Below are positions 9,302-18,542 of a stretch of 64,000 nucleotides of DNA, piece by piece. A program made the position numbers and the translations under genes. Numbering within the stretch: the first letter of the stretch is position 1; the number at the start of each line of letters is the position of its first letter. Source of the stretch: Marinobacter salsuginis (lineage in GTDB: Bacteria; Pseudomonadota; Gammaproteobacteria; Pseudomonadales; Oleiphilaceae); the NCBI RefSeq assembly GCF_009617755.1, contig NZ_BGZH01000001.1, positions 2,046,001 through 2,110,000 on the forward strand. The letters are read 5' to 3'. The notes under the pieces are model-generated. The model did no database searches. It saw nothing but the letters and a program-made list of their open reading frames with translations, and was not told the DNA's origin.

Positions 9302-9673
9302 TTAACCGAATACAAAAAACGCCAGCTTGTTACCGTCGGGGTCCTTCACGTAGGCGCCGTAGAACTGGTTGGGAATCCGTTGCCCCGGCTCACCGTCGCA
9401 GGTGGCACCCAGCTCGATGGCTTTCTTGTACAAGGCATCCACACCTTCTTTCGACTCCGCAGGCAGGGCAACCATGTTGCCGTTGCCGGGATGGTTGGGT
9501 TCTTCATTGAAGGGAACGCAAACCGCGATCATGGGCGCTTTCATGCTCTTACCGATAAAGGCGATACGCCCCATATCCAGCAGCAGCCTCGCTCCCTGGT
9601 CGCTCAACAGTTCCGCATAGAAGGCCTTTGCCCGTTCCATATCACTGACGCCAAGGGTGACGTATCCGATCAT
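9302..9673 (-). CDS. VOC (glyoxalase/bleomycin-resistance) superfamily protein
   Basis: 123 residues from the ATG at 9673, preceded by GGAGAAA. It begins IGYVTLGVSDMERAKAFYAEL and ends GAYVKDPDGNKLAFFVFG, the two beta-alpha-beta-beta-beta modules of the vicinal oxygen chelate fold. An FYG/YVKDPDGN pattern supplies the usual C-terminal metal-site region. The substrate cannot be told from sequence. It is convergent with fruA and unlikely to be part of fructose metabolism. Confidence 0.85.
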   Translation of the reverse strand: MIGYVTLGVSDMERAKAFYAELLSDQGARLLLDMGRIAFIGKSMKAPMIAVCVPFNEEPNHPGNGNMVALPAESKEGVDALYKKAIELGATCDGEPGQRIPNQFYGAYVKDPDGNKLAFFVFG

Positions 9674-9734
9674 GCTTTTTCTCCATTCGGGTTGTTGTCG
9701 AACGCCAGAATACGCTGTTTTTTGGCTGTCAGCT

Positions 9735-11018
9735 CTATTCAGCGCCGATTTCGCTGACGACGACCTGATTTCTGCCTGCCCGTTTTGCCTGGTAAAGCAA
9801 CTGGTCGCATGTGGACAGCAGATCCCGCACACCGTTTATGCTTTGGTCCCAGCATACGACCCCGGCACTCAAGGTAACGTTGAAGGGAGTGTCATCTTCA
9901 CTGAGAAAACTCTCTGTCTCCATACCGATACGCAGGGACTCGGCAACTTGGCGAGCATCACCCAAGGTGGTGTGAGGCATCAGAACGATAAACTCTTCGC
10001 CTCCGGTGCGCGCAACAATGTCGGTTTTGCGAGTCCGCGTTTCGATCAGATTGGCCACCGTGCGCAATACCTTATCGCCGGTGAGATGGCCCCAGGAATC
10101 GTTGACGCTTTTGAAGAAATCGATGTCCAGGGAAAGCAATGAGAACGGATGGTTATAGCGGGCGGATTGGTCAGCCAGTTCCTCGAGTTTTCTGAGCAGG
10201 TATCTCCGGTTGTAGAGCCCTGTCAGTTCATCGGTAATCGTGAGGGCCTCCAGCTGGAATTCCAGGCGCTTCTGGTCGTCGATATCCGTAATAACGCCAT
10301 GCCAGGTAGTACTACCGTCGGGATTTCTCTCCGGCTGGGAAACCCCTCGCAACCATCGGGGCTGGCCATCTTTGATGATGCGGTATTCACAAACCCATTC
10401 GCTTAGCGTCTTGCGGGAGAGTTCGATAGTCTCGTGAACTTTTGCGACATCCTCTGGGTGAATGGTTTCGAACATCCGTTCCGGGTTGCTCTGGGTTTCC
10501 GCGGCCGTTACGCCATAGAAATCCTTGGCCTTGCGGCTCATATAGGGGAAGTGAAAACTGCCATCTTTATTGAGAGTAAAGGTATATATGACCCCGGGGA
10601 GAGATTCGGCAAGCTGCTGCAGCTGGTGCTGGGAAACTTTCTCTTCCGTGACATCAAGATGCGTACCCATCAGCCAACGGCTTTCTGCCGTCTGGTCATT
10701 GTTGAACAGGGTTCCGCGGGTGTGGATGTAACGCCAGTCACCGTCCTTGTGAAGCATGCGAACTACGCACTCGAACTTGGTGGCCTCCCGGTTAAGGTAA
10801 GCATTGAGAGCCTCGTGCGCTGATTCGACATCGCTGGGATGACTGAGGCGCTCCCACGTCTCGAAGGATAGAGGTTCAAGCTCTTCCAGGGTATAGCCGA
10901 GCATACTGGCCCAGCGTTCGTTGAAGATAATTTCGCCGGTGTCCAGATTGTATTCCCAGGTACCCGCGCCAGTACCATCGAGAATGGCATTGAGCCTTGT
11001 TTCTGCAGACAGATGCAT
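9735..11018 (-). CDS. Diguanylate cyclase with two PAS domains
   Basis: 427 residues from the ATG at 11018, which has GAGGG 5 bases upstream; the GTG at 11030 would overlap that ribosome site. Two PAS/PAC modules (about 5-130 and 135-255; WRYIHTRGTLF and PRWLRGVSQPERN are PAC-type strands) precede a GGDEF domain from about 265. The signature is GGEEF near residue 341, so it should make c-di-GMP from two GTP. No membrane segment is seen, so it is cytoplasmic. It follows the GAF-GGDEF-EAL gene by 33 bases and Aer beyond that, suggesting a co-transcribed sensory block. Confidence 0.92.
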   Translation of the reverse strand: MHLSAETRLNAILDGTGAGTWEYNLDTGEIIFNERWASMLGYTLEELEPLSFETWERLSHPSDVESAHEALNAYLNREATKFECVVRMLHKDGDWRYIHTRGTLFNNDQTAESRWLMGTHLDVTEEKVSQHQLQQLAESLPGVIYTFTLNKDGSFHFPYMSRKAKDFYGVTAAETQSNPERMFETIHPEDVAKVHETIELSRKTLSEWVCEYRIIKDGQPRWLRGVSQPERNPDGSTTWHGVITDIDDQKRLEFQLEALTITDELTGLYNRRYLLRKLEELADQSARYNHPFSLLSLDIDFFKSVNDSWGHLTGDKVLRTVANLIETRTRKTDIVARTGGEEFIVLMPHTTLGDARQVAESLRIGMETESFLSEDDTPFNVTLSAGVVCWDQSINGVRDLLSTCDQLLYQAKRAGRNQVVVSEIGAE

Positions 11019-11051
11019 GTGATCCCTCACACGAAGGCCGCGATTTCGCGG

Positions 11052-13418
11052 CTAGTTCTGGCCCGAACGATAACGGGCCCAAGTGAAAGTGTTGGCCCAT
11101 TCGAGCGCTTCTGCAAGTGGAAGCGGTGGGCTGTAACGATAACCCTGGCCAACATCGCAGCCAAGAGACAGTAGACGCTCCTCCTGTTCGGCCGTTTCTA
11201 CCCCTTCTGCCACAGTACGCCTCTGAAAACTCTGGGACAGGCGCAAAATCGCTTCTACGATCATCGAGTTATCCTGGTTCCCGATCAGATCTCCCACGAA
11301 GGTTCGATCTATTTTCACTTCCTGGGCCGGCAACGTCCGGAAATAGTTCAATGATGAGTAACCGGTGCCGAAATCGTCCAGGGAAATGCCCAGTCCGGCA
11401 TTGCGGCAAACACTGAGGTTTTTCATGACCGTGGTGGTGTCGTCCAGGGCAGTGGTTTCAAGGATTTCTATGATCAGCCGGTCCCGCACCTCGTGAGGGC
11501 ATTCGTTCATGGTGCCGGTGATGTCATCCGGGAAGTGTTCGCTCAGGAAGTGGGAGGGGCTCAGGTTGATGCTGACGGTATACGGCAACCCCAGGTTCAT
11601 GAATTCGCAGATCACGCCGACTGCGCTTTCCATCACGAACAGGCCAACCTGTCTGGCGTATTCGGTGAATTCAAGGTGCTCCAGGAATCGGGCCGGCGAC
11701 AGAAGCCCCTCCTCCGGGTGGTTCCAACGGATCAGTGCCTCAAAACCCTCTACCGATCCGGTGCGGTAGTTGATCTTGGGTTGGTAGTAGAGCTCGAACT
11801 GCTTTTTCGCCAGTGCCTCGTCAACCTGCTCGAGAACGCGGACACGCTCTTTCCGGGTATAGTGGGAGGCGAGGTCAAACAGGCTGTAGCTGTCTTTGCC
11901 CGCATCTTTTGCCGCATACATCGCTTGGTCGGCATGCCGGAGCAGTGTATCCGGATCCTCGGCGTCGTCAGGATAAACGGTCACACCCATGCTGGCCGAC
12001 AGTTTCATGACAGAATTCTGGTAACTGATCGGGCGGCGTACAACTTCCAGAATGCGGTTGTAGACCGTCGAATCCTCCACATCCCGGAGTATGGCGACAA
12101 ATTCGTCTCCCCCGAGACGACCGATGGCGTCATGTTGCCTCACAGTTGCTTTCAGGCGTTCGGAGATGATTTTCAGGACTGCATCACCAACTGCGTGGCC
12201 ATGTTGGTCGTTGATGCCTTTGAAGCCATCCAGATCGATAAAACAGAGGGCAACTGTGCCTTCTCGCAGGTTCGCCTCGTGCAGCTCCTGGGTGAAAATC
12301 TCAGTGAGTTTCCGGCGGTTGGGCAAATCGGTGAGGGCATCGTAGTTCGCCGCTTTTTCAAGGCGTTTCTGGTGTTGCTGCTTCTCATGGTGCAACCTTT
12401 TGCGCTCGATCAGGTTGCCGAGGGTTTGCAGCAAAGGCTCGAGCTCTTCGGCCAGTTTTACTTTGTATCCGCCGAGACGGTTCGCCAGCCCCACCAGTCC
12501 AACTTGTTGATCTCCGGAAAACACCGGAATACCGATATAGGCATCAATATCTGGGTGCCCCTGAGGGAGCCCGCCGCGGCGAGGGTCGGTCGCGACATCG
12601 CTGGAAATGACCACCTCCCCCGAGGTCATGGGAAGTGCAATCAGGGTGTCCAGGCGATCGAACACAAGCCCCCGTCGTTCGACCTGTTGATACAACGCCT
12701 GGGTTTTGGGGTTCCAGGCAATATTGGTGATCGCTCCGATTTTCAGATAAGGGACGCCATTCTCTTTTGACAGGGTTTCGCCAATAAACCCGAACTGGCT
12801 GCCGGTGAGCGACAGGAGATCGTTGAGCATCTGCTCGAAGGCCGCATTCTGGTTGTCACTGGTCAGAAAGACATTCAAAGCTCGCTGGATCGATCGGTTC
12901 AGGTGAGACACTTCCACGAATTCATGGTTCTCGATCGACAGGTACGTTCGCTCGAGCTCGTCCTCGATCATCGTGGCAAGGTTTCGGAGGATGTCCAGAT
13001 CCAGCTCCCCGAAATCACGGGGCTGATCGTCGATGATGCAAATGGTGCCAATTTTGAAACCGGTCGGCTCACGTACCGGCATGCCGGCATAGAAGCGGAT
13101 GTTGGGATGTCCTGTAACCAGTGGGTTCTGTGAAAAGCGAGGGTCCTTTGTAGCGTCGCAGACGATAAACGCCTTGTCCTGCTGAATGGCATAATCACAG
13201 AAAGCAACAGGGCGGGGGGTCTCGCTGACATCAAGGCCCTGACGCGACTTGAACCATTGACGGTTGGCATCAAGCACCGAAAAAAGCGCCGTTTTTACAC
13301 CATAGTACTGGCGGGCAATCCGGGTAAGCCTTTCAAAACGGTCTTCCGGGGGCGTATCGAGAATGCCCAAACGCTCAAGGGCGGTGAGCCGTCGTTTTTC
13401 CAGGGTACTGCTATCCAT
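11052..13418 (-). CDS. GAF-GAF-GGDEF-EAL bifunctional c-di-GMP protein
   Basis: 788 residues. Two GAF domains (about 20-160 and 190-335; the first has the FCDYAIQQDKAFIVCDA style of redox or ligand-sensing GAFs) come before GGDEF (intact GGDEF near 436) and EAL (VEGFEALIRW near 559). The EAL catalytic set looks complete: E of EAL, N of INLS, E of LETT, DD of DDFGTGY, K of KIDRTF, E of AEGVE and Q of GQGY. Both cyclase and phosphodiesterase activities are therefore possible; which dominates cannot be told. There is no membrane segment. It lies between aer and the PAS-GGDEF gene on the same strand. Confidence 0.93.
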   Translation of the reverse strand: MDSSTLEKRRLTALERLGILDTPPEDRFERLTRIARQYYGVKTALFSVLDANRQWFKSRQGLDVSETPRPVAFCDYAIQQDKAFIVCDATKDPRFSQNPLVTGHPNIRFYAGMPVREPTGFKIGTICIIDDQPRDFGELDLDILRNLATMIEDELERTYLSIENHEFVEVSHLNRSIQRALNVFLTSDNQNAAFEQMLNDLLSLTGSQFGFIGETLSKENGVPYLKIGAITNIAWNPKTQALYQQVERRGLVFDRLDTLIALPMTSGEVVISSDVATDPRRGGLPQGHPDIDAYIGIPVFSGDQQVGLVGLANRLGGYKVKLAEELEPLLQTLGNLIERKRLHHEKQQHQKRLEKAANYDALTDLPNRRKLTEIFTQELHEANLREGTVALCFIDLDGFKGINDQHGHAVGDAVLKIISERLKATVRQHDAIGRLGGDEFVAILRDVEDSTVYNRILEVVRRPISYQNSVMKLSASMGVTVYPDDAEDPDTLLRHADQAMYAAKDAGKDSYSLFDLASHYTRKERVRVLEQVDEALAKKQFELYYQPKINYRTGSVEGFEALIRWNHPEEGLLSPARFLEHLEFTEYARQVGLFVMESAVGVICEFMNLGLPYTVSINLSPSHFLSEHFPDDITGTMNECPHEVRDRLIIEILETTALDDTTTVMKNLSVCRNAGLGISLDDFGTGYSSLNYFRTLPAQEVKIDRTFVGDLIGNQDNSMIVEAILRLSQSFQRRTVAEGVETAEQEERLLSLGCDVGQGYRYSPPLPLAEALEWANTFTWARYRSGQN

Positions 13419-13487
13419 GGTCGTGACTCACTTTGCTAGGCCAGGTGGTTATTTTTTGAACAAAGCTCGGCGGCGTCCATCCTCCTG

Positions 13488-15041
13488 TCACTTGAAACGT
13501 ACGACCAGCTCGTGCAAATCGTTCGCAATCTGCTCAATGTTTTTAACGCACTCGGTGGACTCTTCACCTTTGGACAGGTTGTTGGATGCCAGATCCGAGA
13601 TTTTCTCCACTTGCTCGTTGATCTGATCCGACACCTGGGCCTGCTCCTCCACGGCAGCTGCCATCTGCATTGCCATTTCGGCAATGTTGGAGACGGATTC
13701 AGCAATGTCATTAAGGGTGCTCTCGGCCGAAAGCATTTTTTCCATGCCCTCGTCTGCCGAAAGCTTGCCATCGTCGGCTTTCTGGTTGGCCTCCTCGGAG
13801 CGGGCAATCAGTTCGCTGACAATGCCATGGATTTCACTCGTTGAATTGCGGGTCCGGGATGCCAGGCCCCTTACCTCTTCGGCCACAACGGCAAATCCGC
13901 GTCCATGCTCGCCGGCCCTCGCCGCTTCAATGGCGGCATTCAGGGCCAGCAGGTTGGTCTGCTCTGCAATCTCTTCGATAATTTTTGCGGCTGAGGCTAT
14001 CTGCTGAGTCTGCTGAGCCAACTCGCCAACGGAAGCGCTAATGCCATGAACGGAACCTTTGAGAGATTCAATGGCTTCCCGGGTCCCGCGCACAACGGAA
14101 CGCCCCTCATTGGCAAACTCTTTTGCGCCATCCGCCCGCTCTGCCGTGGACTGGACGTTCGAGGAGACCTCCGCAATGGTATGGGACATCTCGTGTACGG
14201 CTGCCGCAACCTGTTCGGTTTCGGCCTGCTGCTGTTTGAGGGCCTCCTGAGCTTCGAAGCTGACTTCGCGACCTTTCACAGAATACAGTCGCATCTCATC
14301 GGCGGAGTCTTCAAGCCGGGTGAGTACCGCATCAAGGTGAGCTTGTTGGGCCTTTACTGCAACCTTGATACGTCCAAGTGGCAAATCGTCATCAGTGTAG
14401 CTTCTTGCGGCCAGATCATCTGTGAAGCTGTGTGCCAGTAGCCTGGTGACCGAGCCCATCAGCTGTTTTCTGGCCAGATGCATCCAGCCGGCATAGGCAA
14501 TCACGCCCCCAGCCAGCACAAGCTCGGACAACATTTTCTGATCGGCAAGAAACAGTGCCCCTGTGACAATGAAAACAAGCGCCAAAAAGATGGTGGGGGG
14601 TTGGACACGGCGCCAGAAAGGGGTTCCTGTTCTGCCCGCCCTCAGGGCTGCGTATAGCTTTTCTGCGCGCTCGACGTCCTTCCTGTCGGGACAGGATCTC
14701 ACGGACTCGTAGCCGACTACCTTGCCGTTTTCGGTGACCGGGGTAACGTAGGCACTGACCCAGTAGAAATCGCCGTTCTTGCAACGGTTCTTTACCAGGC
14801 CCATCCAGGGCTGTCCGGCCTTAAGGTGTGCCCACATGTTCTCATAGGCGGCGGGTGGCATATCGGGATGCCGGACAATATTGTGAGGCTGGCCAATCAG
14901 CTCGTCCCGGCTGAAACCACTTACCTCTACAAAGGCCGAATTACAGTGCCTAATCTTACCTTTGAGATCTGTGGAGGAAATAAGTTTCTGATTGGGTGAG
15001 AAGGTTTTTTCGTTGTCCGTAACCGGTAGGTTTCTGCGCAT
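13488..15041 (-). CDS. aer: Aer-type energy/aerotaxis methyl-accepting chemotaxis receptor
   Basis: 517 residues from the ATG at 15041, chosen because MRRNLPVT matches the Pseudomonas Aer N-terminus and AGGG is 6 bases upstream. The N-terminal PAS domain carries the FAD-type pattern of Aer ([33 protein letters not shown]). A short hydrophobic segment pair lies near 150-195, then a HAMP-like linker. The MCP signalling domain has its hairpin tip at the [20 protein letters not shown] region. Family knowledge: Aer senses the redox state of the electron transport chain and signals through CheW/CheA. Confidence 0.93.
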   Translation of the reverse strand: MRRNLPVTDNEKTFSPNQKLISSTDLKGKIRHCNSAFVEVSGFSRDELIGQPHNIVRHPDMPPAAYENMWAHLKAGQPWMGLVKNRCKNGDFYWVSAYVTPVTENGKVVGYESVRSCPDRKDVERAEKLYAALRAGRTGTPFWRRVQPPTIFLALVFIVTGALFLADQKMLSELVLAGGVIAYAGWMHLARKQLMGSVTRLLAHSFTDDLAARSYTDDDLPLGRIKVAVKAQQAHLDAVLTRLEDSADEMRLYSVKGREVSFEAQEALKQQQAETEQVAAAVHEMSHTIAEVSSNVQSTAERADGAKEFANEGRSVVRGTREAIESLKGSVHGISASVGELAQQTQQIASAAKIIEEIAEQTNLLALNAAIEAARAGEHGRGFAVVAEEVRGLASRTRNSTSEIHGIVSELIARSEEANQKADDGKLSADEGMEKMLSAESTLNDIAESVSNIAEMAMQMAAAVEEQAQVSDQINEQVEKISDLASNNLSKGEESTECVKNIEQIANDLHELVVRFK

Positions 15042-15169
15042 TATCAACCCTGACATTAGCGTAAAAGACTTATTACTAAGTCAGGGTAGGACAAATATTG
15101 CAATAACTCTATCGGTGGGAACGGTGAAGGGCCTCAGGAATTTCCCTAATGACAACGCCCGAGGCGCTA

Positions 15170-15199
15170 CCCGCCAACGCGACACATGGCGCTGGCGGG
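15170..15199. terminator. Imperfect hairpin downstream of the SQR gene
   Basis: CCCGCCA-A-CGC and GCG-C-TGGCGGG form an 11-step stem with one mismatch around an 8-base loop, 47 bases past the SQR stop. There is no clear U-tract on the reverse strand. It is probably a transcription stop or 3' end stabiliser. Confidence 0.35.
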
Positions 15200-15245
15200 C
15201 TGTTTGTTCGTGGGGCAGCCTCCATTGGTAAGCCTCTCCCAGGGG

Positions 15246-16502
15246 TTAACGCTTTGCGGGCCGGGCCAGCCACTCATGCCCCTTCAACATCCCGTGCCAA
15301 TACAGCGTTGGCAGCTGCTTGGCCTTCAACCACCAGGCGGCCCGGGTGGCCTTGGTGCCATCGTTGATCCATTTCGGGAAGCTGGGCTGCAGTACTCCGC
15401 CGTATCCGAACTCCGCCAGTACAATTTTGCCGTTTTCCACCGTCAGCGGGCAGGAGCCGTAGCCCAGATACGCGGCCTCAAGCGGCTGGTTTCGGAGCGT
15501 GGCCACCAGGTTCTCAGCCACCACTGGCGCCTGTTTACGCACTGCAGCGGCGGTTTTGGCGTTGCCGGTTCCGCTAACGTCCCCAAGCCCAAAGACATTG
15601 GTGTAGGTTTTATGGCGGAGGGTATCGTCCTCAAGATCCAGCCAGCCGCCTTCGTTGGCCAGGGCAGATTCACGAATCAGCTTTGGTGCCCGCTGGGGTG
15701 GGACGGCGTGCAGCATGTCAAAGCTGATCTCGCGCTCCTGGCTGTTGCCCTCGCTGTCGGTTGAGCGGAATACCGCTGTCTGTGCGGGCCCGTTTACGGC
15801 AACCAGTGTGCTCTGGAAATTCAGGTTGATGCCGTATTTTTCGATATAGGCTTCCAGGGCCGGGACGTAATCGGCCACACCGAACAGAACGGCGCCGGCG
15901 TTATGGAACTGGATATCCAGATTGTTCAGCACGCCGTGTTTGAGCCAGTAATCGGCAGACAGGTACATGGCTTTCTGGGGCGCGCCTGCACATTTGATCG
16001 GCATGGGAGGCTGACTGAAAAGCGCTCGGCCGTTCTTGAGATTCTGGACGAGGTCCCAGGTGTAGCTGGCCATGCCCTCGCGGTAATTGGACGTGACCCC
16101 ATTGGAGCCCAACGCCTCCTCCAGGCCTTCGATGCCGCCCCAGTTCAGCTCCAGCCCTGGAGCGAGCACCAGGGCTTTGTATTCCATGGAAGAACCGTCA
16201 CCCAGAGTAACCCGGTTGTTGTCCTGGTCGATGGCGCTTACCGGTTGCTGGTACCAGGAAACAAAAGCGGGCATGACTTCTGCCATAGGCTTGGAGGTGA
16301 CTTCCGGCCGGAAAACCCCACCACCCACCATGGTCCAGCCCGGTTGGTAATGATGCCGGGTAGCGGGCTCAATGATGGCAATGTCGATATTGCTGTCCCG
16401 CTTATGAATGCTGGACGCCACCGAGATACCGGCCGCCCCGCCGCCTACGATTACGACCGTATGGGTTTTGACGTTGCCCGTGGTGGTTGTGTTGCTGGTC
16501 AT
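15246..16502 (-). CDS. Sulfide:quinone oxidoreductase, SQOR-like (type II)
   Basis: 418 residues. The N-terminal FAD-binding Rossmann motif is VVIVGGGAAGISVA. Two redox cysteines are visible: Cys171 in IKCAGAPQKAMYL and Cys351 in GYGSCPLTV. Both motifs are those of mitochondrial-type SQOR, and no third N-terminal cysteine of type I enzymes is seen. NVFGLGDVSG is the second FAD contact. It should oxidise sulfide at the membrane and pass electrons to quinone, producing persulfide or polysulfide. It is divergent from a periplasmic DsrE-like gene and close to rhodanese and peroxiredoxin genes. The start has AGAGG 7 bases upstream. Confidence 0.88.
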   Translation of the reverse strand: MTSNTTTTGNVKTHTVVIVGGGAAGISVASSIHKRDSNIDIAIIEPATRHHYQPGWTMVGGGVFRPEVTSKPMAEVMPAFVSWYQQPVSAIDQDNNRVTLGDGSSMEYKALVLAPGLELNWGGIEGLEEALGSNGVTSNYREGMASYTWDLVQNLKNGRALFSQPPMPIKCAGAPQKAMYLSADYWLKHGVLNNLDIQFHNAGAVLFGVADYVPALEAYIEKYGINLNFQSTLVAVNGPAQTAVFRSTDSEGNSQEREISFDMLHAVPPQRAPKLIRESALANEGGWLDLEDDTLRHKTYTNVFGLGDVSGTGNAKTAAAVRKQAPVVAENLVATLRNQPLEAAYLGYGSCPLTVENGKIVLAEFGYGGVLQPSFPKWINDGTKATRAAWWLKAKQLPTLYWHGMLKGHEWLARPAKR

Positions 16503-16543
16503 GCCTCGAACCTCTTGTCTTTGTTTGCTGCGCGCGAGTGAGC

Positions 16544-16557
16544 TTGAGATATATCAA
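16544..16557. promoter_or_regulatory. Candidate FNR/ANR-type box in the SQR/dsrE divergent region
   Basis: TTGAGATATATCAA matches the FNR/ANR consensus TTGAT-N4-ATCAA at 9 of 10 defined positions and is nearly palindromic. It lies 42 bases before the SQR start. It is also about 30 bases upstream of a possible forward -10 (TAGAAT, 16585-16590) for the DsrE-like gene. Oxygen-dependent control is inferred only. Confidence 0.45.
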
Positions 16558-16723
16558 AGGGTACCAAACTTATGAGTCTATCGTTAGAATAAAAGGAAAT
16601 ATAAGGGCGGGGTCAGCTTTAAGGCAGGCATAGCTCTGAAAGTGACTTTGTCACTGAAGCTCATTCCCTGGCCAGATACATTGATTTTGAAGTCTTTCGA
16701 TCAACCAAAAAGGAGTTTTTCCC

Positions 16724-17167
16724 ATGATCAAATCAATCAAGGCCGTCGCCGCAGCTGCACTGATTGCAGCCGTACCTTTCAGTGTTCAGGCCGACAGCCA
16801 CAAAGGCGGCGTCGAAGAGGTGCTGGTCATCCTGTCCAGCGATTCGCTGCAAACCCAGGGCATGGCAATGGTGCTTTCGAACACCATGGCCCAGCAGGGA
16901 GCCAAGGTAAACGTGTTGCTTTGTGACAAAGCCGGTGACCTGGCACTCAAGTCCTACGAAGCGCCTGCCCTCAAACCCAAGAATGTAACGCCGGGGCAGA
17001 TGCTGCGCGGCCTGTTGAAAAACGGTGGTGATGCTAAAGTCTGTGCGCTGTATCTACCGAACAGTGAATACAGCAAAGATGATCTGATTGATGGCGTTGG
17101 GGTGGCCATGCCGCCGGAAATGGCCGGCCAGATGCTGAACCCGAAGATGCGTACATTCACCTTCTGA
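16724..17167 (+). CDS. Periplasmic DsrE/DsrF-like family protein
   Basis: 147 residues. A Sec signal peptide (MIKSIKAVAAAALIAAVPF..., cleavage likely after VQA near residue 23) is followed by a DsrE-like fold: VEEVLVILSSDSLQTQGMAM, VNVLLCDKAGDLAL, a C-terminal AKVCALYLPN strand and GVGVAMPPEMAGQML. Two cysteines, in LLCDKAG and KVCALY, could carry sulfane sulfur. Family knowledge links DsrE folds to sulfur-carrier roles, but most characterised ones are cytoplasmic. AGGAG precedes the ATG. It sits divergent to SQR, which supports a role with sulfide-derived sulfur in the periplasm. Confidence 0.85.
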   Translation: MIKSIKAVAAAALIAAVPFSVQADSHKGGVEEVLVILSSDSLQTQGMAMVLSNTMAQQGAKVNVLLCDKAGDLALKSYEAPALKPKNVTPGQMLRGLLKNGGDAKVCALYLPNSEYSKDDLIDGVGVAMPPEMAGQMLNPKMRTFTF

Positions 17168-17177
17168 GGGCGGAAGC

Positions 17178-17200
17178 CCCGGGGCTGGGCCGACCCCGGG
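17178..17200. terminator. GC-rich hairpin between convergent dsrE-like and rhodanese genes
   Basis: CCCGGGG (17178-17184) pairs with CCCCGGG (17194-17200) around a 9-base loop, 10 bases past the dsrE-like stop. Only a short T run (TTT) follows on the forward strand, so termination strength is uncertain. Confidence 0.45.
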
Positions 17201-17214
17201 CGTTTACATTCCAA

Positions 17215-17760
17215 TCACGGACGATAGATTTTCTCTGGATTGAGCGTCATAGACCATGGCAGGCCTTCATTCTGCCAGCCATTCACAATTCTCATGCCTT
17301 TCTTTTTACCTTCTTTGGCACCACTGCCCTGAAAGCCGTGGTCAATGTATTTCACATTGGTGAAGCCCCGCTCCATCAGGTATTCGGCGCTGGGCTTGCC
17401 GCGGCTGGAACCGGAACGACACATGGTAATGACCAGGTCATCCCTGGTGAGGCCTTTTTCTCTCAGGGCTTCTTCTACCTGTGAAGCGAAATCCCGATTG
17501 GTGTTCATGGCAAACCGGCCTTTATCCGAGAGAAAGTCTGAGCGATCCGCCAGTTTGAACGGGATATTCTTGTCGACCATATCGGTGAAGCCGATAAACA
17601 TAATTTCAATTGGATCCCGGACGTCGACAAATAGCAGGCGATCACCTTGCTCCTGAACGAGGTCATAGGTTTCCTGTGAGGTCAGGTAAAGCGCGTCTTC
17701 CGCCTGGGCGTTGAAGCCGATGGCAAGAGTGACAAGCAGAACTGTCAGAATCTGTTTCAT
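17215..17760 (-). CDS. Periplasmic rhodanese-like sulfurtransferase
   Basis: 181 residues from the ATG at 17760, preceded by AGGAGG; the upstream in-frame ATG has no such site. A signal peptide (MKQILTVLLVTLAIGFNAQA) leads into a single rhodanese domain: LLFVDVRDPIE, then the active-site loop MCRSGSSRGKPSAEYL with catalytic Cys, and GFTNVKYIDHGFQGSG. It likely transfers sulfane sulfur in the periplasm. It lies downstream of the peroxiredoxin gene on the same strand and faces the DsrE-like gene. Together with SQR these form a sulfide-handling set. Confidence 0.88.
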   Translation of the reverse strand: MKQILTVLLVTLAIGFNAQAEDALYLTSQETYDLVQEQGDRLLFVDVRDPIEIMFIGFTDMVDKNIPFKLADRSDFLSDKGRFAMNTNRDFASQVEEALREKGLTRDDLVITMCRSGSSRGKPSAEYLMERGFTNVKYIDHGFQGSGAKEGKKKGMRIVNGWQNEGLPWSMTLNPEKIYRP

Positions 17761-17784
17761 TTGGGGGGCCTCCTGCATTGGGGA

Positions 17785-17804
17785 GGCCCGCCAAACGGCG
17801 GGCC
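17785..17804. terminator. Hairpin between peroxiredoxin and rhodanese genes
   Basis: A perfect 8-bp stem (GGCCCGCC / GGCGGGCC) with an AAAC loop lies 22 bases past the peroxiredoxin stop and just upstream of the rhodanese ribosome site. No T-run follows, so it may attenuate rather than fully stop transcription. Confidence 0.5.
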
Positions 17805-17826
17805 CCGATATTATCCGCGAACCGGA

Positions 17827-18453
17827 TCAGAGCTTGGTGGTGCGGAGGTACGGACGGATCTCATTCCAGCCCTGTGGGAACAGGCCTTTGGCTTCCTCAT
17901 TGGAAATGGAGGGCGGAATGATCACATCGCCTCCTTTGCGCCAGTCGGCCGGCAGGGCAACCTTGTTGGCATCACCGGTTTGCAGGGCATCGATGACCCG
18001 GAGGATTTCGTCGAAGTTGCGGCCCACCGCCATCGGGTAGGTCATGGTCAGACGAATCTTCTTGTCTGGGTCGATGATGAACACGCTGCGTACGGCCGCA
18101 GTTTCGCTCTCGCCGGGGTGGATCATTTCGTACAGTTCGGCCACTTTGTGGTCTGCGTCCGCAACGATCGGGAACTGGAGATTGCAGTTCTGGGTGTCGT
18201 TGACATCGTCAATCCACTTTACGTGCTCTTCCACGGTGTCGGTGGACAGGCCCAGGGGCTTTACATTGCGGGCTTCGAATTCTTGCGCCAGCTGAGCGGT
18301 GCGGCCCATTTCAGTGGTGCACACCGGCGTGAAGTCGGCCGGGTGGCTGAAGAAGAATACCCAGGAATCGCCGGCCCAGTCGTGGAAGTTGATCTGGCCT
18401 GCAGTGCTGTCGATGGTGAAGTTCGGGGCGGTTGAGCCAAGCAATAAACTCAT
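17827..18453 (-). CDS. 1-Cys peroxiredoxin (Prx6 type)
   Basis: 208 residues. The peroxidatic Cys45 is in HPADFTPVCTTEMG, the 1-Cys/Prx6 active-site form. The long C-terminal dimerisation region (VFIIDPDKKIRLTMTYPMAVGRNF, then KGGDVIIPPSI) is typical of this class at about 210-220 residues. It reduces hydrogen peroxide or organic (possibly sulfur) peroxides in the cytoplasm. AGGAGA precedes the ATG. It is located upstream of the rhodanese gene on the same strand. An OxyR-like sequence about 90 bases upstream could link it to oxidative stress. Confidence 0.93.
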   Translation of the reverse strand: MSLLLGSTAPNFTIDSTAGQINFHDWAGDSWVFFFSHPADFTPVCTTEMGRTAQLAQEFEARNVKPLGLSTDTVEEHVKWIDDVNDTQNCNLQFPIVADADHKVAELYEMIHPGESETAAVRSVFIIDPDKKIRLTMTYPMAVGRNFDEILRVIDALQTGDANKVALPADWRKGGDVIIPPSISNEEAKGLFPQGWNEIRPYLRTTKL

Positions 18454-18542
18454 GATGAATCTCCTGTCGGGTTTTACTGGTGGAGGCTGTTGGCCTCTTG
18501 ATGTCGGAATAACAATAACCCGTTCAGCAGTCGTTATCCAAT

